IMG/VR virus record: IMGVR_UViG_3300029448_000433
Location: 1 to 24,173 of that record
Reading direction: 5' to 3' (one strand)
DNA length: 24,173 nt
Source of the DNA: a virus
A program made the translations under genes and the position numbers. Below are positions 1 through 7,817 of the stretch, in pieces. The notes below the pieces were generated by a model. That model saw nothing but the letters and a program-made list of their open reading frames with translations, was not told the origin of the DNA and ran no database searches. Within the stretch, counting starts at the first letter, position 1. The number at the start of each line of letters is the position of its first letter.

Positions 1-105
1 GGCTTCGCGGGATCGCGTCGCGTATAGATGAAGGACGCCGAGGCCGAAGGCCCGACCCACCCCCCCGCCGGCAGCCGGCGCGCAGCGCCTGGATCAATCA
101 TGCCT
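1..105. other. GC-rich leading segment, origin unclear
   Basis: The first 100 bases hold 72 G or C, against 41 of 117 in the stretch from 101 to the first gene. Three partial readings are possible: the tail of an upstream + strand gene (open from 3 to the TGA at 156-158, rich in Arg and Pro), a 32-residue + strand ORF (ATG at 28, TAG at 124-126), and a - strand gene starting at the ATG complement at 99-101 and running off the window. None has a recognisable product. A GC-rich inverted repeat (CGCCGG, CAG, CCGGCG) lies at 66-80 and has no T-tract behind it, so it is not a typical terminator. This may be the end of a neighbouring gene, a host-phage border or an assembly join. Confidence 0.4.
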
Positions 106-154
106 TCCTGTATAAATTTTCTGTAGGCCCAATCTTTCGACTGTTTGTAGGTGG

Positions 155-182
155 TTGATATTAAATAGAATTCCAATAGAAT
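155..182 (+). promoter_or_regulatory. Candidate sigma70 promoter before the fibre genes
   Basis: TTGATA at 155-160 (5 of 6 to the -35 consensus), a 16-nt spacer, then TAGAAT at 177-182 (5 of 6 to the -10 consensus). Transcription would start near 189, giving a leader of about 30 nt before the ATG at 218. It lies in the longest clearly non-coding, AT-rich gap of the window, upstream of a long run of co-directed genes. The match is by eye only, and AT-rich DNA yields such matches by chance. Confidence 0.35.
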
Positions 183-183
183 T
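164..183. repeat. 11-bp-spaced direct repeat in the leader
   Basis: AATAGAATT occurs at 164-172 and again at 175-183, so the copies are 11 bp apart, about one helical turn. The second copy overlaps the candidate -10 box. This could be an operator for a DNA-binding protein or a chance feature of AT-rich DNA. Confidence 0.4.
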
Positions 184-217
184 GCGCCCAAATATCTATC
201 GTAAATAGCGGTAATTT

Positions 218-1987
218 ATGGCCTATAGCACTCCGACTAAGTTCACCCGAGGTTACGATTTCAGTTCGTATCAAACCTCTAATCCCGCCGACCCGCTACC
301 AGCAAGCAGTGTTGACTCCCAACTGGACAACATCGCCACGCATTACAACAAGACCGTCGATAACCTCGTCGTTATCCAGAGGTCAGATGGCAAACTTGCG
401 AATAATGCCGTACACATCCAGACGTTTGATACTGCTGCCCTTGCCTTAATCGGCAACAACTTCACCCCCAAGGGGGATTGGGGTGCCACTACTACCTATG
501 CTGCAAACGATATGGTCGAGCAGTCTGGGAACGTGTACATAGCGTTAGAGGCTCATACCTCATCGGCAGCATTTTCGACCGACGATGCCAAGTGGCAGAT
601 CATTGCCAATTCCTCGATCTCGACGGACGCTGCCACGGTTGAAAATTTCACAGGAACCGGATCAACTTCAGTTTTCACGACCTCGGTCACTTACCAAAGC
701 GCGAACAACGCTCAAGTATTTGTCAACGGCGCACTGGTAAGACCGACTACTGATTACACTTTATCCGGCACCACACTGACGTTCACTGCCGGTTACGGGC
801 ATCCACCTTCTGCTGCGACGATCCTTATCTGGGGCGTCTCCAGCACGGTTGCCAGTATCACGACGAGCGTCAACAGTGCCTCTGCAAGCGCGACAGCAGC
901 AGCAGCCTCGCTCGCCACATTCCAGGGGCAGTACCACGGGGCAGCGTCCAGTGATCCGTCTTCGGGTCTGAACACGGGCGACCTCTATTTCAACACTTCT
1001 GACAACATTATGAAGACCTATAACGGGTCAGCATGGGTGAGGATTCAGCCGACAAGCGCAGATCAGGCACACATTAATACCGTGTCTGGAATTAGTGCGA
1101 ATGTCACCAGTGTTGCCGGTAAAGCAACTGAGATCGGACGGCTCGGCACGACCGACGCCATCGCAGATTTAGCGTTGCTCGGAACCGCAGACGCGGTGGC
1201 CGACATGAACACGCTGGCCGTGGCCGACGTCATCGCAGATATGAATACCCTCGCTGTCGCAGATGTGATCTCAGACATGAACACGTTAGCGACCGCCGAC
1301 ATCGTTTCCGACATGAACACCCTCGCGGTAGCTGACGTTATCTCGGACATGAACACGCTTGCCACAGCAGCCAACGTGACCGCGATGGATACGCTAGGCA
1401 CCTCTGCAAACGTGACTAACATGGCCACGAACGCGACCAATATCGCCAACATCAACACTGTCGCTGCGGACGCGACGGACATTGGTGCGGTAGCGGGCAA
1501 GGTGACGGAGATCGGGCGACTGGGTACGGCTGACGCCGTTACAGACATGAATACCCTCGGCACCAGTGCCATCGTTTCTGACATGGACACCTGTGCGACG
1601 AACGCCAGCAGCATAACAAGCACGGCGGGGGCGATTGCTAACGTCAACACGGTTGCGACCAACCTGACCAATATCAATACCACGGCAACCAACATTGCTG
1701 ACGTCAACGCATTTTCCGAGATCTACCGGATTAGCTCGAGTGCGCCGTCTACCAGTTTGGACGAAGGCGATCTGTGGTGGGATTCAACAAACGATGCGTT
1801 GAAAGTCAGGACGTCAAGTGCCTGGTACGACCCCGTAGGCACCGCCAGCACCCACGCCACCAACGCTGCCAGCTCGGCAACGAGCGCAGCATCTCACGCA
1901 ACCACTTTTTCCGGCCTCGGACATTACGCCGATTACGGCGATCTGACCGCAGCGGGCTCACCAACTGATTACGGAGCATTAACGTAA
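218..1987 (+). CDS. Tail fibre / shaft protein with 12-residue repeats
   Basis: A 589-residue protein, most likely a tail fibre or the fibre that anchors the others to the tail. The first 80 residues look like a tail-attachment domain. Around residues 85-125 there is a small carbohydrate-binding-like stretch (GDWGATTTYAANDMV, then WQII), of the kind seen in phage fibres. Residues about 305-400 form a fibrous shaft with a strict 12-residue period: DMNTL recurs at residues 329, 341, 353, 365 and 377 with degenerate copies after them, and EIGRLGT occurs twice (before and after this block). The C-terminal part is rich in Ala, Ser and Thr and repeats the GDLYFNTS / GDLWWDSTND type of motif. The ATG at 218 has only a weak ribosome site. 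The stop overlaps the next start (TAATG). The role is inferred from repeats and position; I see no enzymatic domain. Confidence 0.8.
   Translation: MAYSTPTKFTRGYDFSSYQTSNPADPLPASSVDSQLDNIATHYNKTVDNLVVIQRSDGKLANNAVHIQTFDTAALALIGNNFTPKGDWGATTTYAANDMVEQSGNVYIALEAHTSSAAFSTDDAKWQIIANSSISTDAATVENFTGTGSTSVFTTSVTYQSANNAQVFVNGALVRPTTDYTLSGTTLTFTAGYGHPPSAATILIWGVSSTVASITTSVNSASASATAAAASLATFQGQYHGAASSDPSSGLNTGDLYFNTSDNIMKTYNGSAWVRIQPTSADQAHINTVSGISANVTSVAGKATEIGRLGTTDAIADLALLGTADAVADMNTLAVADVIADMNTLAVADVISDMNTLATADIVSDMNTLAVADVISDMNTLATAANVTAMDTLGTSANVTNMATNATNIANINTVAADATDIGAVAGKVTEIGRLGTADAVTDMNTLGTSAIVSDMDTCATNASSITSTAGAIANVNTVATNLTNINTTATNIADVNAFSEIYRISSSAPSTSLDEGDLWWDSTNDALKVRTSSAWYDPVGTASTHATNAASSATSAASHATTFSGLGHYADYGDLTAAGSPTDYGALT
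1202..1420 (+). repeat. 36-bp in-frame repeat array (DMNTL repeats)
   Basis: The codons for DMNTL start at 1202, 1238, 1274, 1310 and 1346, exactly 36 bp apart. Degenerate copies continue at 1382 and 1418 in the same phase. A second, shorter pair sits at 1544 and 1580, also 36 bp apart. Synonymous bases differ between copies, so the array is not a recent duplication. Selection on a regular fibrous fold is the simplest explanation. Confidence 0.9.
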
Positions 1988-2826
1988 TGCCAACTGCTAT
2001 TCAAAGACGTCGCGGAACGACCTCGGCGCATTCATCTTTTACCGGCCTAGTCGGGGAACTTACTGTTGATACCGACAAAGATACGGTTATCGTGCATGAC
2101 GGATCGCAGGCCGGTGGTTTCCCGCTTGCCCGCGCAACCTCAGACCATGCCCTGCAGGTCGGCACGATCAAGATCACGGGTGGCTCTCCCGGCGCTGGCA
2201 AGTACCTTCAATCCGACGCAGACGGTGACGCTTCATGGGCAACGATTTCTGCTGGGGGCGACACCAGTTCTTCCAGCTCGTCCTCTACAGATAATCAGAT
2301 CGCCCGATTTGACGGCACCACGGGTAAGACGATCCAGACCTCATCGCTTGTTGCGGATGACTCCGGCAACATTACCGCAGGCGCATGGACAGCAACCGAT
2401 GTTGCCGTCGCCCACGGTGGCACGGGTGCATCAAGCGCGTCTGCAGCGAGAACAAACCTCGGTGTCGTGATCGGCACTAACGTACAGGCATACGACGCCG
2501 ACACTGCGAAGCTCGACGTTGACCAGTCTTGGTCTGGCTCTCAGAGAGGCACGGCGTCATCAGTCACCGATGGCACTCTGGATCTGAACACCGCGAACAA
2601 CTTTTTCTATACGCCCGGTGGCGCGGATGTGCTTGAGTTCTCCAGCGAGACATCAGGCCAGTCTGGCTTTATCAAGGTCATCAATACGTCCGGCCACGCG
2701 ATCTCGGTCGGCGGTGAAGTAAAGAAGGGCGCATCGTGGGACATCTCAACGGCAGGCACTTATCTTGTCTCTTACCTCTGCGACGGCACTAACGTATACG
2801 TCTCTGCAAGCGAGGCGCTTTCCTAA
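1987..2826 (+). CDS. Mtd-N-type receptor-binding / fibre protein
   Basis: A 279-residue fibre component. Residues 4-45 (IQRRRGTT, then GELTVDTD and VHDG) match the N-terminal domain known from the Bordetella phage major tropism determinant and from many phage fibre proteins, which serves trimer formation or attachment. A serine run follows (about residues 93-102), and then a typical phage tail repeat at about residues 139-155 (VAHGGTGA, then AARTNLGV). The C-terminal 90 residues look beta-rich and have no clear family. The start overlaps the preceding stop (TAATG), and the next gene begins directly after its TAA, so the three fibre genes are probably translated as one coupled block. I see no C-type-lectin variable region at its end, so the Mtd name refers only to the N-terminal domain. 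Confidence 0.8.
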   Translation: MPTAIQRRRGTTSAHSSFTGLVGELTVDTDKDTVIVHDGSQAGGFPLARATSDHALQVGTIKITGGSPGAGKYLQSDADGDASWATISAGGDTSSSSSSSTDNQIARFDGTTGKTIQTSSLVADDSGNITAGAWTATDVAVAHGGTGASSASAARTNLGVVIGTNVQAYDADTAKLDVDQSWSGSQRGTASSVTDGTLDLNTANNFFYTPGGADVLEFSSETSGQSGFIKVINTSGHAISVGGEVKKGASWDISTAGTYLVSYLCDGTNVYVSASEALS

Positions 2827-5800
2827 ATGCCCGTTCTCCAAACAGGTCTGGCGACGCCTTCGGCGTCATCGTTTGAGATTGAGCAGTCAATTCGCGTTGA
2901 TGATGGCGACTCTGCAAATTTAAGCCGGACGCCAAGTAGCGCAGGCAATCGTAAGACTTGGACATGGAGCGGTTGGATCAAACGCGGAAACCTTGCAACG
3001 GGCAGTAATCAATGTTTCTTTTCTGCCGGTGTTGATGGATCGAACTATCAAAACCTAGCGTTTAATACGTCCGACAAACTTATTTTTGAGCATTACGAAA
3101 GCAATGTTCTAAAAGGTGCGCGAACCTCATCAGCGGTTTACCGTGACCCCTCGGCGTGGATGCACTGCGTTGTCGCTTATGACACGACTCAATCAACCGC
3201 AAGTGACCGCATAAAAATTTATGTGAATGGGGAACTGCTAACAGACTTTTCTTCTACAACTGATCCCGCTCAAGACCATGACGGCATTGTTAATAACACC
3301 GTTGAGCATCGTCATTTTTCGATTGGTTACGGCGCGTATTGGTTGTTTGACGGCCTAATCGCTGAGGCGCATTTTGTAGACGGTACCGCGCTTACTCCGG
3401 CGAGTTTCGGTGAAACCAGTTCATCACACGGCCAATGGGTTCCAAAAGACACCACTGGCGCGATCACCTACGGCACGAACGGCTTTTACCTCAAGGGCGC
3501 GGACAGCGCGCTTGCGAATAGTTTTACGGACAACAGTTCGTCATCTAAAACCATAACCGCTAACGGTGACGTAGCCCACTCCCGCGCTCAAGCAAAGATC
3601 GGCAGTTCATCCATTAAGTTTGATGGTACTGGAGATTTTTTAAGTTGCGCTGATTCAAGCGACTGGTCATTCGGAACAGGTGACTTCACTCTTGAGACTT
3701 GGGTGCGCTTCAATGACAGCGCGGGAAGTGAAAACCTTTTCAGCCAATATCAAGACGGCTCAAACCGATGGTATTTGTCCGCTGATCTGACAAACAATTC
3801 TTTAGGCTTCTACGATGCCGGAAGCGGTATGGATGTTGAACAGACAGTTGTAACGTGGGTCGCAGATACTTGGTATCACGTTGCGATGGTCAGAAGTTCT
3901 GGAACGGTGACGTATTACGTTGACGGAACGGCTTACACGATTTCCGGAACAAGTCCCGGCGGGAACATCACAAACAACACTGGAACACTTCAGATCGGCC
4001 AGTACAACACTGGCGATAACTTAAACGGCTATTTAGACCGGATAAGAATCTCTAACAGTGCTAGATATACAAGTGCCTTCACTCCATCCACAACAGCGTT
4101 CGCCTCGGACTCAAACACCAAACTCCTGATCCAATCAGACTTTAGCGGTGGGCTAGGCGCAGATAGTTCTGGGAATAAAAACGATCTAACCAGTGCCAAC
4201 CTCACTGCCAACGATGTTGTCTTGGACGCGCCAGGACGCAACTTTGCTACGCTGAATCCTTTAGATGGTTTCAATAGCATGACTGCTACTGAAGGAAATT
4301 TAAGAGCGCATACTAACTCTGGAAGTAATCCTAAGATAAATGCTACCTTCCAAATACCGCAGTCGGGTAAATGGTATTGGGAGTTTGTAGATCAGCATGG
4401 ACTCTCCATAATGATCGGTGTAGTTGACCAAATTAATACAGGCAGTGTGTATAGCAACAACAACTCCGTTATATATAACTCTGGAGATGGCAATAAATAC
4501 AACTTTTCGTCTTCGGCCAGTTATGGAGCAAGTTGGACTACTGGCGACATAATTGGTGTGGCATTTAATAGAGATGATAATGAGATTACGTTCTACAAAA
4601 ATAATGCTTCCCAAGGGACATTAACGATAGGTGGAACAGCCGCTCAACGCGCCAGATTAATGCCGATGATTGGTACTGGAACTACTGGTACTGGTGGAGG
4701 AACCTTCAACTTCGGTCAAGACAGTTCATTCGCCAATACAAAATCAGGCTCTGCGTCAGCACAGGACGCTAATGGCAAAGGTGATTTTTTCTATGCCCCA
4801 CCGGCAAATCATTTAGCACTCTGCTCTGACAACCTCAGTAACCCTAGCATCGCTGATCCTACGGCTCACTTCGATACCAAACTCTACACCGGCACAGGTG
4901 CGGAACTCGCAGTCACCGGCTTAAATTTCTCACCGGGCCTAACGTGGATCAAGACCCGCGCTTTGACTTACAACCATCGTGTCTTCGATGTTGTTCGTGG
5001 CGTCACAAAAGAACTCTACCCAAACACGACTGGCGCTGAAGTCACAGACGATGCTCAAACTCTGAAATCTTTTGACAGCAATGGCTTTACTTTAGGTACA
5101 TCTAGCGGTGTAAACCCATCAAGCACGATGGCCTCATGGAATTGGAAAGCAGGAGGCACAGCATCCTCTAACACTGACGGCACGATTACCAGTTCAGTAA
5201 GTGCGAATCCTACGGCTGGATTCAGTGTGCTAACTTATACAGGAAATAATACGGCAGGTGCAACAATAGGTCATGGACTTGGTTCTGTTCCTGAGTTAAT
5301 TATTACAAAAGGTCGCACCGCTTCTGCATCAGCGCATTCCGACGACTGGTTTGTTTACTTAGAAAAAAAAGGAGCAAATGCAGCATTAAAGTTAAATTCA
5401 GATGCAACGCCAGTAACTTCAGCAACACAATATTGGAATAATACATCGCCAACATCTTCTGTATTTTCAGTATCAAATGACACAGTTACAAACGAAAACT
5501 CAAGAAGCTATGTAGCCTATTGCTTTAGTTCCGTAGAAGGCTACAGCAAGGTAGGTAGTTACGTTGGAAACGATCAAAATCCTAATGGGCCATTTATTTA
5601 CATGGGTTTTAAACCTGCTTTCCTTATGATTAAAGCATTGGATAGAAGTGATGACTGGATTATCGTAGATAACAAAAGAGATTCATACAATATTGTAACA
5701 AGAAAATTAAATCCAAACACTGCTGGCGCTGAAATAACCAACCATGCGATTGTAGATTTTGTTTCTAATGGATTCAAAATTAAAGACAATAGCGACAAGG

Positions 5801-5874
5801 TAAATCTACTTAATAGTAATTATCTTTATTTGGCTTTTGCAGAATCACCATTCAAATACTCTAACGCGAGGTAA
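2827..5874 (+). CDS. Large multidomain lectin-like fibre (LamG, SPRY-like)
   Basis: A 1015-residue protein built of sugar- or surface-binding modules, presumably the main host-recognition protein. In order: a LamG / concanavalin-like domain at about residues 18-215 (TWTWSGWIKRG, KIYVNGE); a second at about 258-435 (KFDGTGDF, ETWVRF, WYHVAMVR, YYVDG); a SPRY-like domain at about 501-635 (KWYWEF, GDIIGVAFNRDDNEITFYKN); and two related modules to the C-terminus, about 680-830 and 860-1010, of a kind I recall from marine phage fibres (DUF7483-like; TWIKTR, WFVYL, ELYPNTTGAE / KLNPNTAGAE, FDSNGF / FVSNGF). The gene is compositionally patchy: the SPRY part and the 3' third are distinctly AT-rich. 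It starts one base after the previous stop. Individual domain names are from pattern recall, not a search. Confidence 0.8.
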   Translation: MPVLQTGLATPSASSFEIEQSIRVDDGDSANLSRTPSSAGNRKTWTWSGWIKRGNLATGSNQCFFSAGVDGSNYQNLAFNTSDKLIFEHYESNVLKGARTSSAVYRDPSAWMHCVVAYDTTQSTASDRIKIYVNGELLTDFSSTTDPAQDHDGIVNNTVEHRHFSIGYGAYWLFDGLIAEAHFVDGTALTPASFGETSSSHGQWVPKDTTGAITYGTNGFYLKGADSALANSFTDNSSSSKTITANGDVAHSRAQAKIGSSSIKFDGTGDFLSCADSSDWSFGTGDFTLETWVRFNDSAGSENLFSQYQDGSNRWYLSADLTNNSLGFYDAGSGMDVEQTVVTWVADTWYHVAMVRSSGTVTYYVDGTAYTISGTSPGGNITNNTGTLQIGQYNTGDNLNGYLDRIRISNSARYTSAFTPSTTAFASDSNTKLLIQSDFSGGLGADSSGNKNDLTSANLTANDVVLDAPGRNFATLNPLDGFNSMTATEGNLRAHTNSGSNPKINATFQIPQSGKWYWEFVDQHGLSIMIGVVDQINTGSVYSNNNSVIYNSGDGNKYNFSSSASYGASWTTGDIIGVAFNRDDNEITFYKNNASQGTLTIGGTAAQRARLMPMIGTGTTGTGGGTFNFGQDSSFANTKSGSASAQDANGKGDFFYAPPANHLALCSDNLSNPSIADPTAHFDTKLYTGTGAELAVTGLNFSPGLTWIKTRALTYNHRVFDVVRGVTKELYPNTTGAEVTDDAQTLKSFDSNGFTLGTSSGVNPSSTMASWNWKAGGTASSNTDGTITSSVSANPTAGFSVLTYTGNNTAGATIGHGLGSVPELIITKGRTASASAHSDDWFVYLEKKGANAALKLNSDATPVTSATQYWNNTSPTSSVFSVSNDTVTNENSRSYVAYCFSSVEGYSKVGSYVGNDQNPNGPFIYMGFKPAFLMIKALDRSDDWIIVDNKRDSYNIVTRKLNPNTAGAEITNHAIVDFVSNGFKIKDNSDKVNLLNSNYLYLAFAESPFKYSNAR

Positions 5875-5880
5875 TTTCGT

Positions 5881-6495
5881 ATGTGGTATTCAGAAACATT
5901 TGGAACAATTAAAACGCCACGCTCAATCACGCTCGATGGAATCACGCATCCCTCGGCAGTTTTTAGATCAATCGCAACTCTTGCGACGCTGGGCATTGCC
6001 CCGGCCCGTGTCGAGCGTGTCGATTCCCGATACGTCAACACTGGCGGTGAGTCCTACACACTTGCCGACGATGGCGAGTGGGTCATCAGTTACGCGACCA
6101 CCGACAAGCCCGTCGATGAGGTGAAGGAACGAATCCTCGAGGACATCAAAATGTATGTCGGCGCTTTGTTAATGCCGAGTGACTGGCGTGTTATTCGGGC
6201 AAGCGAGTCGGGTGAGGCGCTAACCGGAGACTGGGCTACATGGCGAGCTGCCGTGCGGGAGAAGGGTAATTCCCTTGAAGCCGGCGTCCAGGCGTTTGCC
6301 TCCATCGAAGCCTGCCGTAATTGGGAGAACCACGCTTGCCAAGAAGAACGCAAGATCGTAACCACCGATGCGGAAGGCAACGAGACGATTACGGACGATA
6401 CCGAGATCTTCGACAGAACTGTCAACAAGTCGCGCTGGGACTACCCGCTTGCGCCTGACGATACACCTGATCCGTTGCACGTTCGTTGGTTGTGA
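5881..6495 (+). CDS. Tail fibre assembly chaperone-like protein
   Basis: A 204-residue protein directly behind the fibres. It starts with MWYSETFG and has a GEWVISYAT strand near residue 67. The most telling part is residues 98-125 (MPSDWRVIRAS, then DWATWRAAVREKG), which resembles the phage tail assembly chaperone motif in which a DW pair is followed by a W-x-x-(Y/W)-R-x-x-(L/V)-R helix. Such proteins help fold or oligomerise the fibres encoded next to them and are usually not part of the mature virion. A GAGG at 5868-5871 can serve as ribosome site, nine bases before the ATG. The TGA at 6493-6495 overlaps the GTG of the next gene. An alternative is a small baseplate or fibre-tip component. 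Confidence 0.6.
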   Translation: MWYSETFGTIKTPRSITLDGITHPSAVFRSIATLATLGIAPARVERVDSRYVNTGGESYTLADDGEWVISYATTDKPVDEVKERILEDIKMYVGALLMPSDWRVIRASESGEALTGDWATWRAAVREKGNSLEAGVQAFASIEACRNWENHACQEERKIVTTDAEGNETITDDTEIFDRTVNKSRWDYPLAPDDTPDPLHVRWL

Positions 6496-6875
6496 AAAAA
6501 CTGATTGCAACATTGTTGATGCTGCCGATCTTTGCCGTGGCGCAACAGGCACCGCCTCCAGGCATCAAGGCGATAACCGTGCCGTTCCAAATCTTTTGCG
6601 CGGATAGTTTTGAATACGTCACGAAAGTCCTCAAAGCAGATTTTGGCGAGACAATCGTCGCAATGGGCTATCTTCGTGAAGGGCCAGAGCCAAAGACCAT
6701 AGTCTGGTTTTCTAATAAAGAAAATACTCAAACAACCATCGTAATTACGAAAAAAACCAAGTATGACGAAACAGCCTGCATTGTTTGGTCGGGTCGATCC
6801 TCGATGGCGTTTAGTGTCAATCCTAATCCTGTCTTCCCGCCGGAACCTGTCGCAAAAGAAGGGGTCGAGATGTGA
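6492..6875 (+). CDS. Small exported protein with signal peptide
   Basis: The GTG at 6492 overlaps the preceding TGA (GTGA) and is preferred over a TTG at 6486, because it gives a clean signal peptide: KK, then LIATLLMLPIFAVA, with likely cleavage before QQAPPPG. The 127-residue product has two cysteines in the mature part (QIFCADS and ETACIVW) that could form a disulfide in the periplasm, plus a GE and a FSN motif between them. I recall small secreted proteins with this C-GE-N-C(I)V layout in marine phages, but they have no agreed function. It opens a run of five overlapping small genes. It could act in lysis or superinfection exclusion; nothing in the sequence decides this. Confidence 0.65.
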   Translation: MKKLIATLLMLPIFAVAQQAPPPGIKAITVPFQIFCADSFEYVTKVLKADFGETIVAMGYLREGPEPKTIVWFSNKENTQTTIVITKKTKYDETACIVWSGRSSMAFSVNPNPVFPPEPVAKEGVEM

Positions 6876-6910
6876 TGGATGGCATGACTTATTTAATAGT
6901 GCGGGCATGA
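6875..6910 (+). CDS. Possible 11-codon coupling ORF
   Basis: An ATG at 6875 overlaps the preceding TGA (TGATG) and opens an 11-residue frame, MDGMTYLIVRA, that ends at the TGA at 6908-6910, three bases before the ATG of the next gene. That next ATG has no well-spaced ribosome site of its own. The small frame could carry ribosomes from one gene to the next. It may equally be a chance open frame. Confidence 0.25.
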   Translation: MDGMTYLIVRA

Positions 6911-6913
6911 GGA

Positions 6914-7354
6914 ATGGAGGCAGACAAGCCGGTAAGTATTTCAGATCGCACACAAGTTGGTTTACCCCTTCGCAATCTCATTGGACTAGCGTCGGCAGTA
7001 GCAATTGGCACCTGGGCTTGGTTCGGTCTTCAAGAAAAACTGAATCAACACGATATGCGGTTGACCCTGATGAGGGCCGAAGTGGATAGCAATAGCCAGT
7101 TTTCAGAACAGCTCAGTCGAGGGGAGATCAGCACGGCCTCATCTCAAGAGATGTATCTATTACTGGAGCATACGGCAGGTCAACTTAACCAACTTGAGAA
7201 AACGATATCTGACGGCAAAGCCGTATCAATAAATAAACAGCAAGAACTGACAATCAACTTTTTATCTTCGCGAGTCGATTCGCTTGAGGGCAAACTGGAA
7301 ATGCTCAGAGACAAATACGCAGAGATGAAAGCTAACGGCAACGGGACGCATTAG
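6914..7354 (+). CDS. Single-TM coiled-coil membrane protein, i-spanin-like
   Basis: A 146-residue protein with a short polar N-terminus, one membrane helix at about residues 21-39 (NLIGLASAVAIGTWAWFGL) and then a long charged, heptad-like region to the end (for example SSRVDSLEGKLEMLRDKYAE). An N-terminal anchor followed by a periplasmic coiled coil is the layout of inner-membrane spanins of the Rz type, and the gene lies between fibres and terminase as Rz does in T7. Class I or II holins and structural membrane proteins remain possible. An in-frame TGA at 6908 lies just upstream, so the ATG at 6914 is the first available, although GAGG at 6909-6912 is too near to be an ideal ribosome site. 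Its TAG overlaps the next GTG (TAGTG). Confidence 0.55.
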   Translation: MEADKPVSISDRTQVGLPLRNLIGLASAVAIGTWAWFGLQEKLNQHDMRLTLMRAEVDSNSQFSEQLSRGEISTASSQEMYLLLEHTAGQLNQLEKTISDGKAVSINKQQELTINFLSSRVDSLEGKLEMLRDKYAEMKANGNGTH

Positions 7355-7611
7355 TGGAAATTATTTTATTTACTCTTGTCCTATATATGAATGATCAGCC
7401 AAAAGAATGGATGTCGTATTGGGAAGATCCAGTGACAAAAGAATGGAGTGAAATGGGCTTGCCAGGATGCCTCGCAATGAAAAGAACGCTGAAACGGCAG
7501 GGATGGCACGACACAAAAGGCGGTCGCTACGCCTGTGAAAAACGGCGTGTCACAACCCGTGTTAATTGGGAAGGGCATACGGTCATCGACACACTGGGAG
7601 GAAAAGTGTGA
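7354..7611 (+). CDS. Small basic protein of unknown function
   Basis: An 85-residue protein starting at a GTG that overlaps the upstream TAG. The first 12 residues are hydrophobic (MEIILFTLVLYM), then a Trp-rich stretch (EWMSYWEDPVTKEW) and a basic part with two cysteines (PGCLAMKRTLKR, RYACEKRR). The C-to-C spacing with K/R on both sides recalls small proteins that recur in marine phage genomes, for which I know no function. Read as a signal anchor the N-terminus would place it at the membrane, but the segment is short. It is about the length of T7 small terminase (gp18) and sits near the terminase gene, yet I see no helix-turn-helix or other reason to call it that. Confidence 0.6.
   Translation: MEIILFTLVLYMNDQPKEWMSYWEDPVTKEWSEMGLPGCLAMKRTLKRQGWHDTKGGRYACEKRRVTTRVNWEGHTVIDTLGGKV
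7597..7601 (+). promoter_or_regulatory. Strong ribosome binding site deciding a GTG start
   Basis: GGAGG at 7597-7601, inside the end of the preceding gene, lies six bases before the GTG at 7608. This supports GTG 7608 as the start of the next gene rather than the upstream ATG at 7566, which would overlap its neighbour by 46 bases. Confidence 0.7.
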
Positions 7612-7817
7612 TTATTTTTGATTACGAACATTATCGTGGAAAGTATTGGGAGCATTTAAAGCGTGGGTGCTTTATCAGCGGTTTATTTATCGTTGCCGGA
7701 TTGCTTGGCCTCGTTCATTCCGTTACCCGGTTTTTTCTTCCCCAGATTCTCAGTGAGGCCAACAAGCGGATCGGTCGGGAACTGGAACAAAAGTTTTGTG
7801 AGTGTCCTCCCGAATGA
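7608..7817 (+). CDS. Small one-TM membrane protein, DUF6356-like
   Basis: Starting at the GTG at 7608 (strong GGAGG upstream; GTGTGA overlap with the previous stop), the product has 69 residues: an N-terminal polar part (DYEHYRGKYWEHLKRG), a membrane helix at about residues 21-44 (FISGLFIVAGLLGLVHSV), and an amphipathic charged tail (SEANKRIGRELEQKF) ending CECPPE. The pattern H-x-x-x-Y-x-x-H-L, then a Gly-rich helix with LVHxxxxFFLP, resembles from memory the small DUF6356 family, whose function is unknown. Its size and single helix would also fit a holin. The tail cysteines are unusual for such a small protein. The ATG of the next gene overlaps its TGA (ATGA). Confidence 0.6.
   Translation: MIIFDYEHYRGKYWEHLKRGCFISGLFIVAGLLGLVHSVTRFFLPQILSEANKRIGRELEQKFCECPPE

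Noticed and set aside
66-80. GC-rich inverted repeat as an intrinsic terminator of an upstream gene
   Set aside because: The loop is only three bases and no T-tract follows; similar short palindromes are expected by chance in DNA this GC-rich.
1-101. Start of a divergent - strand gene (ATG complement at 99-101 with AGGAAGG upstream)
   Set aside because: Only 33 codons are visible, the ribosome site is closer than usual, and + strand readings are also open. It cannot be decided without upstream sequence.
1063-1707. Long - strand open frame of 214 codons
   Set aside because: It lies fully antisense to the fibre shaft repeats; its repetitive Val/Ala/Met sequence is the mirror of the 36-bp array. 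No ribosome site or independent context supports it.
1987-2826. Possible diversity-generating retroelement target, because of the Mtd-like N-terminal domain
   Set aside because: There is no C-type-lectin variable region at the 3' end, no template repeat and no reverse transcriptase in the window. The N-terminal domain is common in ordinary fibres.
5361-5374. Run of eight A followed by GGAG inside the lectin fibre gene, as a frameshift or internal start site
   Set aside because: The -1 frame ends after a few codons and the nearby ATG opens only three codons. The main frame continues cleanly through a repeated domain, so normal reading is likely.
6441-6953. - strand open frame of 170 codons across the chaperone and signal-peptide genes
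   Set aside because: It covers two well-supported + strand genes and their overlap, and its product is Cys/His-rich with no domain pattern.
6763-7089. + strand open frame of 108 codons bridging two small genes
   Set aside because: It overlaps the end of the signal-peptide gene and the start of the coiled-coil gene in another frame, without a ribosome site. The tight overlaps of the chosen genes explain the region better.
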